This document shows positions 6,736-16,219 of a stretch of DNA of 42,963 nucleotides, in pieces. The notes beneath the pieces were generated by a model. It had not been told where the DNA came from. It was given only the letters and a program-made list of their open reading frames with translations, and searched no databases. Within the stretch, counting starts at the first letter, position 1, and each line of letters opens with the position of its first letter. Origin of the DNA: Chlorobiaceae bacterium (GTDB lineage Bacteria > Bacteroidota > Chlorobiia > Chlorobiales > Chlorobiaceae); NCBI GenBank assembly GCA_013334225.1, contig JAAXXY010000023.1:1-42963 (forward strand), written 5' to 3'. The position numbers and the translations under genes were made by a program.

Positions 6736-7211
6736 ATGTCAGTAGAAGATCTTCAGGGGCAAAAAGATGAGCTGAAAAGGATACTCCAGTATCAGGGAAT
6801 GGAAATTAACCAGAAATCCGTTGCTTCCTTGGAGAAAGCGGCCAGAATGAAAAATCTGATCGAGACTATATCATCTTCTTTATATTGACCCAGATGTCAA
6901 GCAGGAGCTGATTAATACCTGCCAGGAAGGAGTTGTTGAACAAAACAGAATTGATCAAGCGATATTGGTTGACTCCCCGGAAGCAGATCCCAACTATCTT
7001 TCAAAGCTCCAGAGAAGGTTTCCGGATTTGACTCAGAAGCAATTATGGATACTGCTTCTTATCAGGCACGGTCATACTGATGAGGAGATCAGCAAGATCA
7101 TCGGTCTATCAGCAAGAGGGGGTTGAAAGCGTTCGATACAGGATGCACAATCGGTTAGGCATGAGTTCCCGTCAGACGATAAAGGCCTATTTGGAATATT
7201 TAGACCATTAG
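6736..7211 (+). pseudogene. LuxR/NarL-type helix-turn-helix regulator broken by two frameshifts
   Basis: Joined across two shifts, the three frames give one sensible protein of about 158 residues. The first frame (ATG at 6736) encodes a coiled-coil-like start and hits a stop at 6886. It continues in another frame (YIDPDVKQELINTCQEG, later FPDLTQKQLWILLLIRHG). A second shift in a G-run near 7121 is needed to read on into SVRYRMHNRLGMSSRQTI. The C-terminal part is a GerE-type DNA-binding domain (TDEEISKIIGLSARGVESV). Removing one G at the second site restores the frame exactly. The first 50 codons also look intact, so decay appears recent, unless the shifts are sequencing errors. Confidence 0.85.
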
Positions 7212-7365
7212 TACGCGCCCCGTCTTCAAGACCACTTCTTCATGGAATAATTTCTTTTGCTCGACCCCGAAATTCTTCCGGTGAAACGTCATAATGAGCT
7301 ATGCGGCCGGATGGAATTGTAATCCTCCTGCCATTGCCCGATAACCTTGCGGGCATGACCCAGAC

Positions 7366-7911
7366 TCATGAATCAGTTAAGAGCTTTTGATGCAAATCAT
7401 TTGTCAAGGCCTCAATGCGTGTGCTAAGGTCTTTAACGAGTTCTGTGAGAGAGGTGTTTTGCTCAAGAAGTTTCAAGAGCTGCTCATTCTGTTTTGTAGC
7501 AAGTAATTCTCTTTCCTCGCTTGCCATAGCCAGGGCTTCACGATGTTTCGCATCAGCTTCAGCATGTACCTTGTCACGATCAGCCTGACGTGTTTGAGCA
7601 AGAAGAATTAATGGAGCTGCATAAGCTGCTTGCAGACTGAATGCCAGATTAAGGAGAATGAACGGGTAGGCATCAAACTTGGTTAAACCGATCACATTAA
7701 ACCCAATCCAGATTAGTACGATAACAGTCTGTGAAATCAAAAAAAAAGGTGTTCCGAAAAATCGAGCAAAGGCTTCAGCTTTCAAAGCAAACCAGTCACC
7801 ACCAAAAACCGCATCGAGATGACGGTGTGGAGCGTGAAAACGAAAAAAATCGTCCGGGATATTTGATGTTTGATTTGGAGTATTATCCGATTGATTTGTC
7901 ATAGTCTTCAA
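7366..7911 (-). CDS. DUF1003 family inner-membrane protein
   Basis: This 181-residue protein matches the DUF1003 layout: a short polar start, two adjacent membrane helices (FFGTPFFLISQTVIVLIWIG and FILLNLAFSLQAAYAAPLIL), and a long cytoplasmic charged helix. The family signature region around FDAYPFILLNLAFSLQAAYAAP is present. The C-terminal third (residues about 115-178) is a predicted coiled coil rich in Glu, Lys and Leu. The family's function is unknown. The start codon at 7911 may be replaced by the Met three codons later. Confidence 0.85.
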   Translation of the reverse strand: MKTMTNQSDNTPNQTSNIPDDFFRFHAPHRHLDAVFGGDWFALKAEAFARFFGTPFFLISQTVIVLIWIGFNVIGLTKFDAYPFILLNLAFSLQAAYAAPLILLAQTRQADRDKVHAEADAKHREALAMASEERELLATKQNEQLLKLLEQNTSLTELVKDLSTRIEALTNDLHQKLLTDS

Positions 7912-7981
7912 ACGAGAGTTAATGAAAAGTTTGGTGTTTCAGCATTAGGTCAGATTCAGAACGAAGTGCTCCCGTATTGCC

Positions 7982-9022
7982 TCAGTCGGAAATGGAGAAT
8001 CGGCTCTGCTGAATTAGTTGGTTGTTGATGTCTGTTGTTGTAGAAATCTTTTTGGAAGCAAGGGATGGCCTCATTTCCAGTCGTTTTTGTTTGCGAGCCT
8101 CTCTGGCATCTTCGAGCTTTTGATCGCGTTCTTTGAAAATCCGGGTGTCACGGCCTTCCAGTTTGTCTTTCGGAGCAATATAGCCAATCGCGCTATGCAA
8201 ACGCTCATCGTTGTAGAAGCTGATATAGTCGGCTATCTGATTCCTTGCCTCTTCGAGTGACAAGGCGACCTTGGGACGGATGCATTCAGATTTGATGGTC
8301 TTGTGATAGCGCTCCAGTTTTCCGTTACTCTGTGGATAGAACGGTGAAGTGCGTACATGGCTCATGCCGGTCAGCCGGATGAATTCTTTGAAGTCCCTGG
8401 CAATGAACTGTGGGCCGTTATCGGAAATGATTCGTGGCTTTGCCTCCGGGAAATTCTCGCGGGCACGCTGCAGGATGATCTCGACGTCCTGCTCGATCAT
8501 GGCCGGACGCAGTTCCCAGTGTACGATGTAGCGGCTACAACCATCAAGAATGGTGCACAGTAAGTAAAAAGGAGTCAAGCAGATTGACATAGGATATATC
8601 GATATGCCAATGCTCATGCGGCTTCAAAGGCTGAGTAAAGCCCTTCCCCTTAATGCTGTTTTCTGTGTTCCAGCGGCGAAGAAGGCCGGCGGGACTCAGT
8701 ACACGGTACACGCTACTGGGGCTTACAGCGACGATATTGCGGTCAAGCATCATATAGGTCAAGCGGCGATAGCCCTCCAAAGGATACTGGTGGTGGAAGT
8801 TGATGATAGTCTGCTTCTCCCAGTCTTCGAGCCAGAAGTCACGGGGAATCCGGGCGTTATGTTCATTGACTTTGCCATAGCGATTTTGCCAGTGGTAATA
8901 CTTGCTGGGTGCAATCCCCAGCCACTCGATAAATCGCGTCACAACGATGCCGCTCTTCTCCGTCCAGCGCTGAACGAAGTCGATAACGGCATCACGGATA
9001 TCATGGAGAACCCAGGACGCGG
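7982..9022 (-). pseudogene. IS3-family orfB (DDE transposase), frameshifted
   Basis: The N-terminal part reads RFIEWLGIAPSKYYHWQ to HWHIDISYVNL (to about 8580). The rest continues in another frame from TPFYLLCTILDGCSRYIV to the stop at 7982. The break falls in the stretch rc(8574-8585) and needs a one-base change. The catalytic triad is otherwise present: Asp in HIDISY, Asp in IISDNGPQF, and Glu in NGKLERYHKTIKSE. In IS3 elements orfB is usually expressed by -1 frameshifting from orfA; the orfB frame is open upstream into the end of orfA, which is consistent with that. Confidence 0.85.
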
Positions 9023-9331
9023 TCAGAGCTCCCCAAGTTCTTTTTTTAGCTTGACATGCTCTTCCATCAGTTCCGAGAGCACTTCGTTCTTGTTGCGCAG
9101 TTTGGTTTCAAGCTGCTCGATGCGTTTCTGCTCAGCCTTGCTCTGGCCGACAGGCTGCTTGTCGAAAGCAGACGCTCCGTTCTCGAAGAACTCCTTCTGC
9201 CAGCGGTAGAAAACAGTTGGCTGCAGGTTGTACTGGTCGCAAAGGTCTGAAACCGGTATTCGGTCAACCAGATGCCGTTTGAGAATGAAAACCTTTTCTT
9301 GCGGGGTGTAATTTTTTCGATGTTTGCGCAT
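9023..9331 (-). CDS. IS3-family transposase OrfA
   Basis: This 102-residue protein has a helix-turn-helix of the HTH_Tnp_1 type (YTPQEKVFILKRHLVDRIPV, then LCDQYNLQPTVFYRWQKEFF) and a C-terminal leucine-zipper-like coiled coil (IEQLETKLRNKNEVLSELM). It binds the element's ends. It appears intact. It is a different lineage from the orfA remnant at 3108. Confidence 0.92.
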   Translation of the reverse strand: MRKHRKNYTPQEKVFILKRHLVDRIPVSDLCDQYNLQPTVFYRWQKEFFENGASAFDKQPVGQSKAEQKRIEQLETKLRNKNEVLSELMEEHVKLKKELGEL

Positions 9332-9389
9332 GGTGAATTTCTCCGTTTTTGTACGCTAACTCAAACGGCGGAATTCTCCAATTCACGCT

Positions 9390-9890
9390 GAACCAAAACA
9401 GGTCAACTACAGCCGGGACAGGTCCGGAAAGCTGGTTGCTTCGGTGCCGGTTGCGCAGGCCTCGAGTGCCAAGGACCTCAAAACGATCATTCGAAAGGAT
9501 GACTGGCCGATCTTGAAGAGGATGAAAGAGCATGCTGCTGAAACCGGCAACAATGCATCGATGATAGGCGAGTTCAACACTTCACACCATACTGATGTTC
9601 TTTTGGCCTCCAGGGCGATTTCTGGCGGCACCATATCGGAATATCAGGATGCTTTCATCAAGGCGAAGGTGTTCAGGCGCGGCGGGAAACAGGATTCGCT
9701 GCATTACGAAGTGAGGGATGAAAAGAGCATCATCGTTCGCAAGAAGGGCGGTGAGATGATGGCCAGCCTCACCGGGAAAAGTCCGCATGACAGCACGACT
9801 GACATGGCCGTATTCAAGAAGTCAGAGAGGAAAGGATTTTTCGGCCAGATGCCAATCAAAGAAATAGGTATAGGCGCAGCTATGTATTAG
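9390..9890 (+). pseudogene. C-terminal fragment of an unknown gene cut by the IS3 element
   Basis: The frame is open from the IS border to a stop at 9890 with no convincing start or ribosome-binding site, so the 5' part was probably lost to the insertion. About 165 residues remain. They are basic with no recognised motif: SAKDLKTIIRKDDWPILKRM, then a middle section with SRAISGGTISEYQDAF, and an end with GFFGQMPIKEIGIGAAMY. A GTG at 9444 would be the earliest alternative start. The base composition is close to the core genes. Its function is unknown. Confidence 0.5.
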
Positions 9891-9945
9891 ATCCTGGATC
9901 TTTTAAAAAAGTAATTTTTTACTGTCAGGTAGATCTGCAAAGATC

Positions 9946-9979
9946 AAAAAAAACCCCGGAGTAGACCGGGGCTTTTTTT
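9946..9979. terminator. Bidirectional rho-independent terminator
   Basis: AAAAAACCCCGG and CCGGGGCTTTTTT flank a 6-base loop, with A and T tracts on both sides. It can end the plus-strand gene fragment at 9890 and the minus-strand lysS transcript. Confidence 0.9.
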
Positions 9980-10082
9980 ACTTCTTCGCAGCATTAAATG
10001 GCTGTTTTGGCTATGCTATGTTCCATATGCGATCCATGAAATTTTATTATCTCTTATAAAGTCTTATTAAAAAATGAGATAA

Positions 10083-11618
10083 TTATTCTGGCTTCATGTG
10101 CGGAAAGAAGATGACGTCCCTGATGGATTCCTCGCCGGTAAGGAGCATGACCATGCGGTCGATACCGATACCGAGGCCTGCGCAGGGCGGCATGCCGTAT
10201 TCGAGTGCGCGAAGGAAGTCTTCGTCCACCACCATTGCCTCGTCGTCCCCGCGGAGCCTCAGCTTCGCCTGGGCTTCGAGCCGTTCGCGCTGGATGACCG
10301 GGTCGTTCAGTTCGGAGAAGGAGTTGCAGATCTCTTTACCTCCCGCGATAAGTTCGAACCGTTCGACGATTCCCGGTTTCGAGCGGTGCCCCTTGGCGAG
10401 TGGCGACATCTCTGCGGGGTAGTCGGTGATGAAGGTCGGCTGGATGAGCTTCGGCTCGACGAACTCGCCGAAGATCTCGTCGATGATCTTGCCGCTGCCG
10501 ATTTTCGGGTCGAGCTCGAGCCCGAGGTCCTTTGCGATGAAGCGGAGCTCCTCCTCGGATTTGCCGGTGATATCCCTGCCGGTGTATTCCGCGATGGCAT
10601 CGGTGATGGTGAGGCGGCGGAAGGGAGGTTTCAGGCTGATCTCGCTACCGAGGAAGTTCGTCACGTCGCACTTGTTCACTTCGAGCGCGGTGCGGTAGAA
10701 GAGTTCCTCGACCAGTTCCATCATCCAGTTGTAATCCTTGTAGGAAACATAGAGCTCGACCTGGGTGAATTCAGGGTTGTGGAAGCGGTCTATGCCCTCG
10801 TTGCGGAAATCCTTGGCGAACTCGAAGACGCCCTCGAAGCCGCCGACGATGAGCCGCTTCAGGTAGAGCTCGTTGGCGATGCGCAGGTAGAGCTGCATGT
10901 CGAGCGCGTTGTGGTGCGTTGTGAACGGACGGGCGGCCGCACCGCCGTAAACCGGCTGAAGCACGGGCGTTTCGACCTCGAGCCAGCCTTGAGCGGAAAA
11001 GAAGCTGCGGATCGCTGAAACGATGGCTGTGCGCCTGATGAATGTCTTGCGGACCTCGGGGTTCACGATCAGGTCCACATAACGCTGGCGGTAGCGCATT
11101 TCACGGTCGCTGAAAGCGTCATAGACCACTTTCTGGCCGTCGACCTCCTTCTCTTTCGCGATGGGGATGGGACGGAGCGATTTGCTGAGCAGTTCGAACG
11201 TCTCGGCATGGATTGAAATCTCGCCGGTCTTCGTCCTGAAGGTGAAGCCCCTGACGCCGACGAAATCGCCGATGTCGAGCAGTTTGAAGGTGTTGTATGC
11301 CGTTTCGCCCACATCGTCCCTTTTCAGGTAGATCTGGATTTTTCCTTTCGAATCCTGCAGGTGGAAGAAGGACGCCTTTCCCATTTTCCTGATGGTCATG
11401 ATGCGCCCGGCCACCGAAACTGTTTCCTGGACATCCTCACGGAATCCATCGATGATATCTTCAGAATATCCGGTGACGTCGAACGAACAGGGATAGGGAT
11501 TGATCCCCGAGTCGATGAGGTGCTGGCGCTCCTCGAAACGGCGCTTCATCTGGTCGTTGAGCGAAAGCTGCGGTTGTTCGGCACTGTTGCTGCGGTTCTC
11601 TTCTTTTTCTTTTGGCAT
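10083..11618 (-). CDS. lysS: Lysyl-tRNA synthetase, class II
   Basis: The 511-residue enzyme charges tRNA-Lys with lysine in the cytoplasm. An N-terminal OB-fold anticodon-binding domain (about residues 65-170) is followed by the class II catalytic core. Motif 2 is [20 protein letters not shown] and motif 3 is [15 protein letters not shown] near the C-terminus. Its length matches bacterial LysRS. It lies 64 bases downstream of crtB on the same strand, with the terminator at 9946-9979 after it, so the two may share a transcript. The strand opposite shows long open frames that are shadows. Confidence 0.97.
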   Translation of the reverse strand: MPKEKEENRSNSAEQPQLSLNDQMKRRFEERQHLIDSGINPYPCSFDVTGYSEDIIDGFREDVQETVSVAGRIMTIRKMGKASFFHLQDSKGKIQIYLKRDDVGETAYNTFKLLDIGDFVGVRGFTFRTKTGEISIHAETFELLSKSLRPIPIAKEKEVDGQKVVYDAFSDREMRYRQRYVDLIVNPEVRKTFIRRTAIVSAIRSFFSAQGWLEVETPVLQPVYGGAAARPFTTHHNALDMQLYLRIANELYLKRLIVGGFEGVFEFAKDFRNEGIDRFHNPEFTQVELYVSYKDYNWMMELVEELFYRTALEVNKCDVTNFLGSEISLKPPFRRLTITDAIAEYTGRDITGKSEEELRFIAKDLGLELDPKIGSGKIIDEIFGEFVEPKLIQPTFITDYPAEMSPLAKGHRSKPGIVERFELIAGGKEICNSFSELNDPVIQRERLEAQAKLRLRGDDEAMVVDEDFLRALEYGMPPCAGLGIGIDRMVMLLTGEESIRDVIFFPHMKPE

Positions 11619-11682
11619 GGTTGCTATGCGGTGTGAATAATGACGTTGGTCTGTTAAATAGGTTTTATCCGCTTCAGCCCCG

Positions 11683-12606
11683 TCATGGGGCGGTCATGGT
11701 CCTGAACCAGACGGCGGGGATGGTGCTGATTTTCTGGAAAAATGAGCGATAGGCGCGTTTCGTGAAAACGTCGTAGCCGTTCTCTTCGATCGCCGTCAGG
11801 ATGTTTCCGTAATTGAGGCTGCTCAGGCTCACGGCGAACCGGCTTTCGCGATAGAGCATGGGTATGCCCAGCTCGGCCGAACGGTAGTAGCTGCGGGCCC
11901 TTTCCACCTGGAATTTCATAAGCTCGATGAATTTCGCGTTCTTGGTCTTCTGCATGAACTCCTCGACCGTGTAGCCGAAGCGGCGGAGGTCTTCGAGGGG
12001 AAGGTAGACCCTTCCGCGGTCCACATCTTCGCCGATATCCCGGAGAATGTTGGTGAGTTGCATGGCAATGCCCAGTTCGACAGCGTGCCCGAGGGCTTTT
12101 CTGTCGGTGTACCCGAACACTTCCGAGGTCATGAGGCCCACAACCGACGCCACCTTGTAACAGTAGACATAGAGCTCGTCGAAAGTTTCGAACGGTTTGA
12201 AGGTGATATCCATCGCAACACCCTCGATAAGTTCGAGCGGAAGCTCCACAGGGATCCTGTAATGCTGAAGGGTGTCATGCCAGGCCATCATGATGGGATC
12301 GCTGCCCGGATTGCCTGCATAGCAGGTCCGCAGCTTCGACTTCCACTCTTCGAGCATCGTCCGGATCTCTTCTCCGGTGATAAGCCCGTTGGCAAGCCGG
12401 TCCTCGGCCATATCGACGATATCGTCAACGGTGCGGAGCAGGGCGTAGAGAGCGAAGATGGGTCGGCGCTGCCGTTCCGGGAGGAACATGCTGGCCAGAT
12501 AGAAGGTCTTTGCATGCTTCCGGGACATCTGCCTGCAATATTCGTAAGCCTCTTCGAGCGTCACCGGCATCCGGGCATTTTTTTTTTCTGCTGAGCGCTC
12601 ATTCAT
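11683..12606 (-). CDS. crtB: Phytoene synthase
   Basis: The 307-residue enzyme condenses two geranylgeranyl diphosphates into phytoene, the first committed step of carotenoid synthesis. Both Asp-rich Mg-binding motifs of the trans-isoprenyl squalene/phytoene synthase family are present: DDIVDMAED (about residue 60) and the second in [19 protein letters not shown]. The HAKTFYLAS motif near the N-terminus is typical. The squalene synthase variants HpnC/HpnD are the main alternative, but the strong second motif [15 protein letters not shown] favours CrtB. In green sulfur bacteria the product feeds the CrtP/CrtQ/CrtH route to chlorobactene or isorenieratene. Confidence 0.9.
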   Translation of the reverse strand: MNERSAEKKNARMPVTLEEAYEYCRQMSRKHAKTFYLASMFLPERQRRPIFALYALLRTVDDIVDMAEDRLANGLITGEEIRTMLEEWKSKLRTCYAGNPGSDPIMMAWHDTLQHYRIPVELPLELIEGVAMDITFKPFETFDELYVYCYKVASVVGLMTSEVFGYTDRKALGHAVELGIAMQLTNILRDIGEDVDRGRVYLPLEDLRRFGYTVEEFMQKTKNAKFIELMKFQVERARSYYRSAELGIPMLYRESRFAVSLSSLNYGNILTAIEENGYDVFTKRAYRSFFQKISTIPAVWFRTMTAP

Positions 12607-12816
12607 CTGGTCAAGGTGCTTATATTGGCCTGTTTTCGCCCCGCAGGATAGCGGTCCGGTTCAAGCGGGCGGCGAACTCCTGCCTCTGTAACTTTTTATA
12701 GCCCGAATACGTTTACAGGAAGAGTTGTCAAGATAAAACAATGGCCGAAATATAGCAAAAGCACCTGTTTCCGGCTTTTGAAACGAATGGAACGCACGTA
12801 ACATTACCCATATCTG

Positions 12817-14118
12817 TTGAAGTCTCATATCCAGGAAATCAGACGGGAAAAAGCTGTCCTTGTCGGGCTCTGCTCACCTCCCGAAACGCCGCGCTCACTT
12901 GTCGAGGAATATCTCTCAGAACTCGCCTTTCTTGCCGATACGGCAGGGGCGGATGTTCTCCTTACCGTGGTCCAGGAACGCCGGCTGCGCGACCCAGCTT
13001 ACTGCATAGGGAAGGGGAAGGTTGACGAACTTGCGGAGTACGTCCTTGCAGAAGGCATCGATATCGTGATTTTCGACGACGACCTCACCCCGGGCCAGGC
13101 GGGAAACCTCGAACGGGCGCTCAAGTGCAAGGTCATCGACCGTACCGGCCTCATTCTCCAGATATTCGCCATCAGGGCGCAGTCCTCGCAGGCGCGCATG
13201 CAGGTCGAACTTGCACAACTGGAGTACCTGCTGCCCCGGCTGTCCGGCCAGTGGACACATCTTTCGAAGCAGAAAGGCGGTATCGGCAGTAAAGGCCCCG
13301 GAGAAACCCAGATCGAGACCGACCGCCGCCTTGTGCGCAACCGCATATCGCTCCTGAAGAAAAAGCTCCGTGAGGTTTCGCTGCAGCACGAAACCCAGAC
13401 GAGCAGCCGTCAGACCGTTCCGCGTGTCGCACTGGTCGGGTACACGAACGCCGGCAAGTCGACCCTGATGAACATCCTCTGTCCCGATGCGGAAGCTTTC
13501 GCCGAGAACAGGCTCTTCGCCACGCTTGACACCAAAACCCGCCGGCTTGAGCTGAAAATCAACAAACTCGTTCTGCTTTCGGATACGGTAGGGTTTATCC
13601 GCAAGCTTCCGCACCATCTTGTAGAAAGCTTCAAATCAACCCTCGACGAGGTACTTCAGGCCGATTTCCTCCTGCATGTCATCGACGTGAGCCACCCCGG
13701 CTACGAGGAGCAGATGCAGGTGGTGAGGCAGACCCTCAGGGAGATCGGCGTGAGCCATGATCACATCATCGATGTTTTCAACAAGATCGATGCCCTCGAA
13801 GATCCTTCCCTGCTGAGGGAAATCAGGGCCAAGTACCCCGACGCGGTCTTTATTTCGGCGGCGCGGGGCCTGAATATCACCATGCTCAAGGAGATCATCG
13901 CGCGCCATGTCGCCCTTGAATACACCGAGCGGAAGATCGTGACGCATGTTTCGAACTACAAACTTATCGGCTATCTTTACCGGGAGGCAGAAGTTACCGG
14001 CAAAAGGCACCTCGACGAGGATGTGGAACTGACCTTCATGGTGCACAAGAACCGGGCCAAACATATCGATGCGCTTATCGCGTCACAACAGCTTGAACAT
14101 GACACTGCAGCTTTATAA
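12817..14118 (+). CDS. hflX: Ribosome-associated GTPase HflX
   Basis: The 433-residue GTPase binds and splits stalled or stressed 70S ribosomes. The N-terminal HflX domain carries the GKGKVDEL segment and is followed by a glycine-rich linker (GGIGSKGPGETQIETDRR). The G domain has G1 GYTNAGKST (about residues 207-215), G3 DTVGFIRKLP and G4 NKID. The chosen start is TTG at 12817, since no ATG gives the family N-terminus. It overlaps ybeY by 20 bases, so the two are translationally linked. It faces away from crtB across a 210-base shared promoter region. Confidence 0.95.
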   Translation: MKSHIQEIRREKAVLVGLCSPPETPRSLVEEYLSELAFLADTAGADVLLTVVQERRLRDPAYCIGKGKVDELAEYVLAEGIDIVIFDDDLTPGQAGNLERALKCKVIDRTGLILQIFAIRAQSSQARMQVELAQLEYLLPRLSGQWTHLSKQKGGIGSKGPGETQIETDRRLVRNRISLLKKKLREVSLQHETQTSSRQTVPRVALVGYTNAGKSTLMNILCPDAEAFAENRLFATLDTKTRRLELKINKLVLLSDTVGFIRKLPHHLVESFKSTLDEVLQADFLLHVIDVSHPGYEEQMQVVRQTLREIGVSHDHIIDVFNKIDALEDPSLLREIRAKYPDAVFISAARGLNITMLKEIIARHVALEYTERKIVTHVSNYKLIGYLYREAEVTGKRHLDEDVELTFMVHKNRAKHIDALIASQQLEHDTAAL

Positions 14119-14518
14119 CACCACGAGGCAGGAAATCCCGGAAGAGCTGCTGCAGCGAGCGGTCCTTCTCGTGCTTGAAAAAGAGGGATTTTCCGTTGAG
14201 TCGGTTTCGGGCGTCTATTGCGGCAACAGGATGATCCGGAGGATCAACCGCGAGTTCCTGCAACACGATTACGCGACCGATACCATAACCTTCCGTTACA
14301 ATCATGGCCGGGAAATCGACGGAGAGTTTTATATTTCACTTGATGTCGTACGGGAAAATGCTGCGAGGTTCAAGGTCGATTTTCAGCAGGAGGTGCTGCG
14401 GGTGACCGTGCATTCGGCCCTTCACCTTGCAGGCATCGACGACCGTACCGACAGTGAGCGCCATGACATGCAGGAAAAGGAAGCCTTTTACCTCGGCCTG
14501 CTGCAGCGCGATCTCTGA
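14099..14518 (+). CDS. ybeY: Endoribonuclease YbeY, rRNA maturation factor
   Basis: The 139-residue protein is the metal-dependent YbeY RNase used in 16S rRNA 3'-end maturation and ribosome quality control. The motif is HSALHLAGIDD: His105 and His109 are in place, but the third ligand of the classical HxxxHxxxxxH motif is Asp115. A similar substitution is, as far as recalled, usual in Bacteroidetes/Chlorobi homologues, so it need not mean loss of function. The ATG at 14099 lies within the end of hflX; an upstream in-frame start at 14069 would only add a non-conserved extension. Confidence 0.93.
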   Translation: MTLQLYNTTRQEIPEELLQRAVLLVLEKEGFSVESVSGVYCGNRMIRRINREFLQHDYATDTITFRYNHGREIDGEFYISLDVVRENAARFKVDFQQEVLRVTVHSALHLAGIDDRTDSERHDMQEKEAFYLGLLQRDL

Positions 14519-14542
14519 GGCAACAGCTTAACCATCGGACCG

Positions 14543-15133
14543 ATGAACAGGAGCAGCGGTTACCAGCCCCCTTCTCATAGCAGACCCCCGTTATGGACGC
14601 GTTTTTTCCGGATGGCGCTGCCCGTTCTTTTCCTGCTGCTCTGCGGCGGGATCTTTCTCGTGCGATGGCTCGGGGAGAGGAACCTCACCGAGGAACGGAA
14701 GCGTTCGGAAACCGAACTCAAGGCATACGGAGCGAAGGCGGAGAAACTCAGTTTCGAGATCCAGCGCAGGGATATCGGCCTTTTCGCCCTTCCCCTCGCC
14801 TGGTCGGTCCGCAGGGAGCTCATGCACGGCAACTACGACCAGATCGACGAATATTTCAGCGAACTCATCAAAATCAGGGGTTTCGGCGTCCTGATGCTTG
14901 TCGAACCTGACGGGACGGTCAAGGTTTCAACCGACAGGAAACTGCAGGGGACCGCATTTTCCGTCCTCTATCCGGGTCTTCAGATCGAGGTGCAGCAGCC
15001 GGTTTCGTATGCCCTTCGCGACGGGAGCAGCCTGTTCGTGCTTCCGGTCATGGGGCTCAGCGAACGGCTGGGCACCATCGCTTTTGTTTACCGTTACCAG
15101 CCGATCCCGCTTTCAGACAAGACGCAGCAGTGA
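14543..15133 (+). CDS. Membrane-anchored protein with periplasmic sensor-like domain
   Basis: The 196-residue protein has a proline-rich cytoplasmic start, one membrane helix (about residues 26-43), then a charged helix and a periplasmic alpha/beta domain. Residues about 85-180 (WSVRRELMHGNYDQIDEYF, then GVLMLVEPDGTVKVSTDRKL and TAFSVLYPG) resemble single Cache/PAS-like ligand-binding folds. No signalling domain follows. It lies 24 bases after ybeY on the same strand and is probably cotranscribed. The function is unknown; a degenerate sensor or an envelope structural protein are both possible. Confidence 0.6.
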   Translation: MNRSSGYQPPSHSRPPLWTRFFRMALPVLFLLLCGGIFLVRWLGERNLTEERKRSETELKAYGAKAEKLSFEIQRRDIGLFALPLAWSVRRELMHGNYDQIDEYFSELIKIRGFGVLMLVEPDGTVKVSTDRKLQGTAFSVLYPGLQIEVQQPVSYALRDGSSLFVLPVMGLSERLGTIAFVYRYQPIPLSDKTQQ

Positions 15134-15233
15134 GGAGTGCCATGTGAATGCCGAGGCTGCACCGATCCGGTACGGTCTCAGCGTACGGATTATTGCCTCG
15201 CATATTTTCATGAACCATAAAAACTTACCGCTC

Positions 15234-16091
15234 ATGCGAAAAATATTCCCCGTTTTCGTGCTCATCATTGCAAGCCTTCTTTCGCTCGGGGCCTGCGGCA
15301 ACAAGAACAGCGGGAGCCCGGATACCGGTGGTTCGCCCTTGAGTTCGATCCTTCCGATCAACAAACCGTTCGAAGGGGTGCTGACCATGCAGACCACCAT
15401 TCCCGGTGCTGCGAATGCTGAAACGAAGATGTTCATTTCAAAAGACGGCATCCGTTACGAAAGTTCCACGCAGGTCAAACAGCTTGGTACCGCCATCAAA
15501 ATGGTCATGATCTCTCCTTCGGCGACCCCGAACCTGATTTACATGGTCAACGAGGCATCGAAATCCTATACCGTCATCGACACCGACCAGATAAAGAAAG
15601 ACCTTGAAGCCTCGGGTACCAGGGATTTCTACAAGGACGCAAAGATCGAGAACCTCGGCAAGGAGAATGTCAACGGTTACGACTGTACGCATGTCCGCAT
15701 AACTTCCAGCCAGAACGTGATGGAAATGTGGGTGTCCAGGGACATCATCGACTATACCACCTATGCCAGGATGCAGAGCGGCAGGGACAGGAATATGCCA
15801 GAACTTGCAAGGAGGCTGAAGGACGCAGGGCTCGACGGTTTCCCGGTCAGGACCCGAATCAGTATGCATGCTCCAGCAGAAGCCAATGGCAAGGAACCGG
15901 CAGCTATCGTCACGGAACTGGTCAAGGTGGAAAAACAGGGGCTCGACGCTTCGCTCTTCAAAGTGCCCGAAGGGTATGTAAAAGCTGAAGTTCCCGCCAT
16001 GATGAATTACGGTGCTTCCCCGAAAAACAGGGCGCAGATGGAAGCCATGATGAAAAAGCTGCAGGAGCAGATGAAGAACCGCGGTCAGTGA
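15234..16091 (+). CDS. Lipoprotein with DUF4412-like domain
   Basis: The 285-residue protein starts MRKIFPVFVLIIASLLSLGA followed by the lipobox Cys, so it is a secreted lipoprotein. A start at 15210 would only add eight residues. The mature part reads as a run of beta strands (KPFEGVLTMQTTIPG, then MFISKDGIRYESS and SPSATPNLIYMVNEASKSYT), followed by VNGYDCTHVRI and MEMWVSRDI. That pattern, with a later KLDASLF-like segment (GLDASLFKVPEGY), is typical of DUF4412 and LolA-fold outer-membrane-related proteins. It may bind hydrophobic molecules between membranes; this is inference. Confidence 0.75.
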   Translation: MRKIFPVFVLIIASLLSLGACGNKNSGSPDTGGSPLSSILPINKPFEGVLTMQTTIPGAANAETKMFISKDGIRYESSTQVKQLGTAIKMVMISPSATPNLIYMVNEASKSYTVIDTDQIKKDLEASGTRDFYKDAKIENLGKENVNGYDCTHVRITSSQNVMEMWVSRDIIDYTTYARMQSGRDRNMPELARRLKDAGLDGFPVRTRISMHAPAEANGKEPAAIVTELVKVEKQGLDASLFKVPEGYVKAEVPAMMNYGASPKNRAQMEAMMKKLQEQMKNRGQ

Positions 16092-16219
16092 TCCTGTCCT
16101 GATCCCGCAAGGCACCGGGCCGACCCCGTCAATCGTTCGGCATGGTGCCTGTGTTCTTTTCCTGCCGCTTCTCAGGTATTGATCGTTTTCATTTCATAAA
16201 CTGCAAACACGATACAGCC

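Larger units (their letters stand above)
7982..9391 (-). mobile_element. IS3-family insertion sequence
   Basis: The element of about 1.4 kb carries orfA and orfB on the minus strand. Its ends are imperfect inverted repeats: TGGAGAATCGGC... inward from 7993 matches, as reverse complement, TGGAGAATTCCGCC... inward from 9380. The match continues outward to TCAG on both sides (7982 and 9391), giving arms of roughly 35 bases with mismatches. No clear target duplication was seen. It separates a truncated unknown gene (from 9390) from its 5' part. Since orfB is frameshifted, the copy is probably immobile unless helped in trans. Confidence 0.85.

Noticed and set aside
10098..11018. 306-codon open frame opposite lysS
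   Set aside because: It is an antisense shadow of the GC-rich synthetase gene; it has no motif and the true gene is certain.
12916..13617. 233-codon open frame opposite hflX
   Set aside because: Shadow of a strong gene; no motif or ribosome-binding site.
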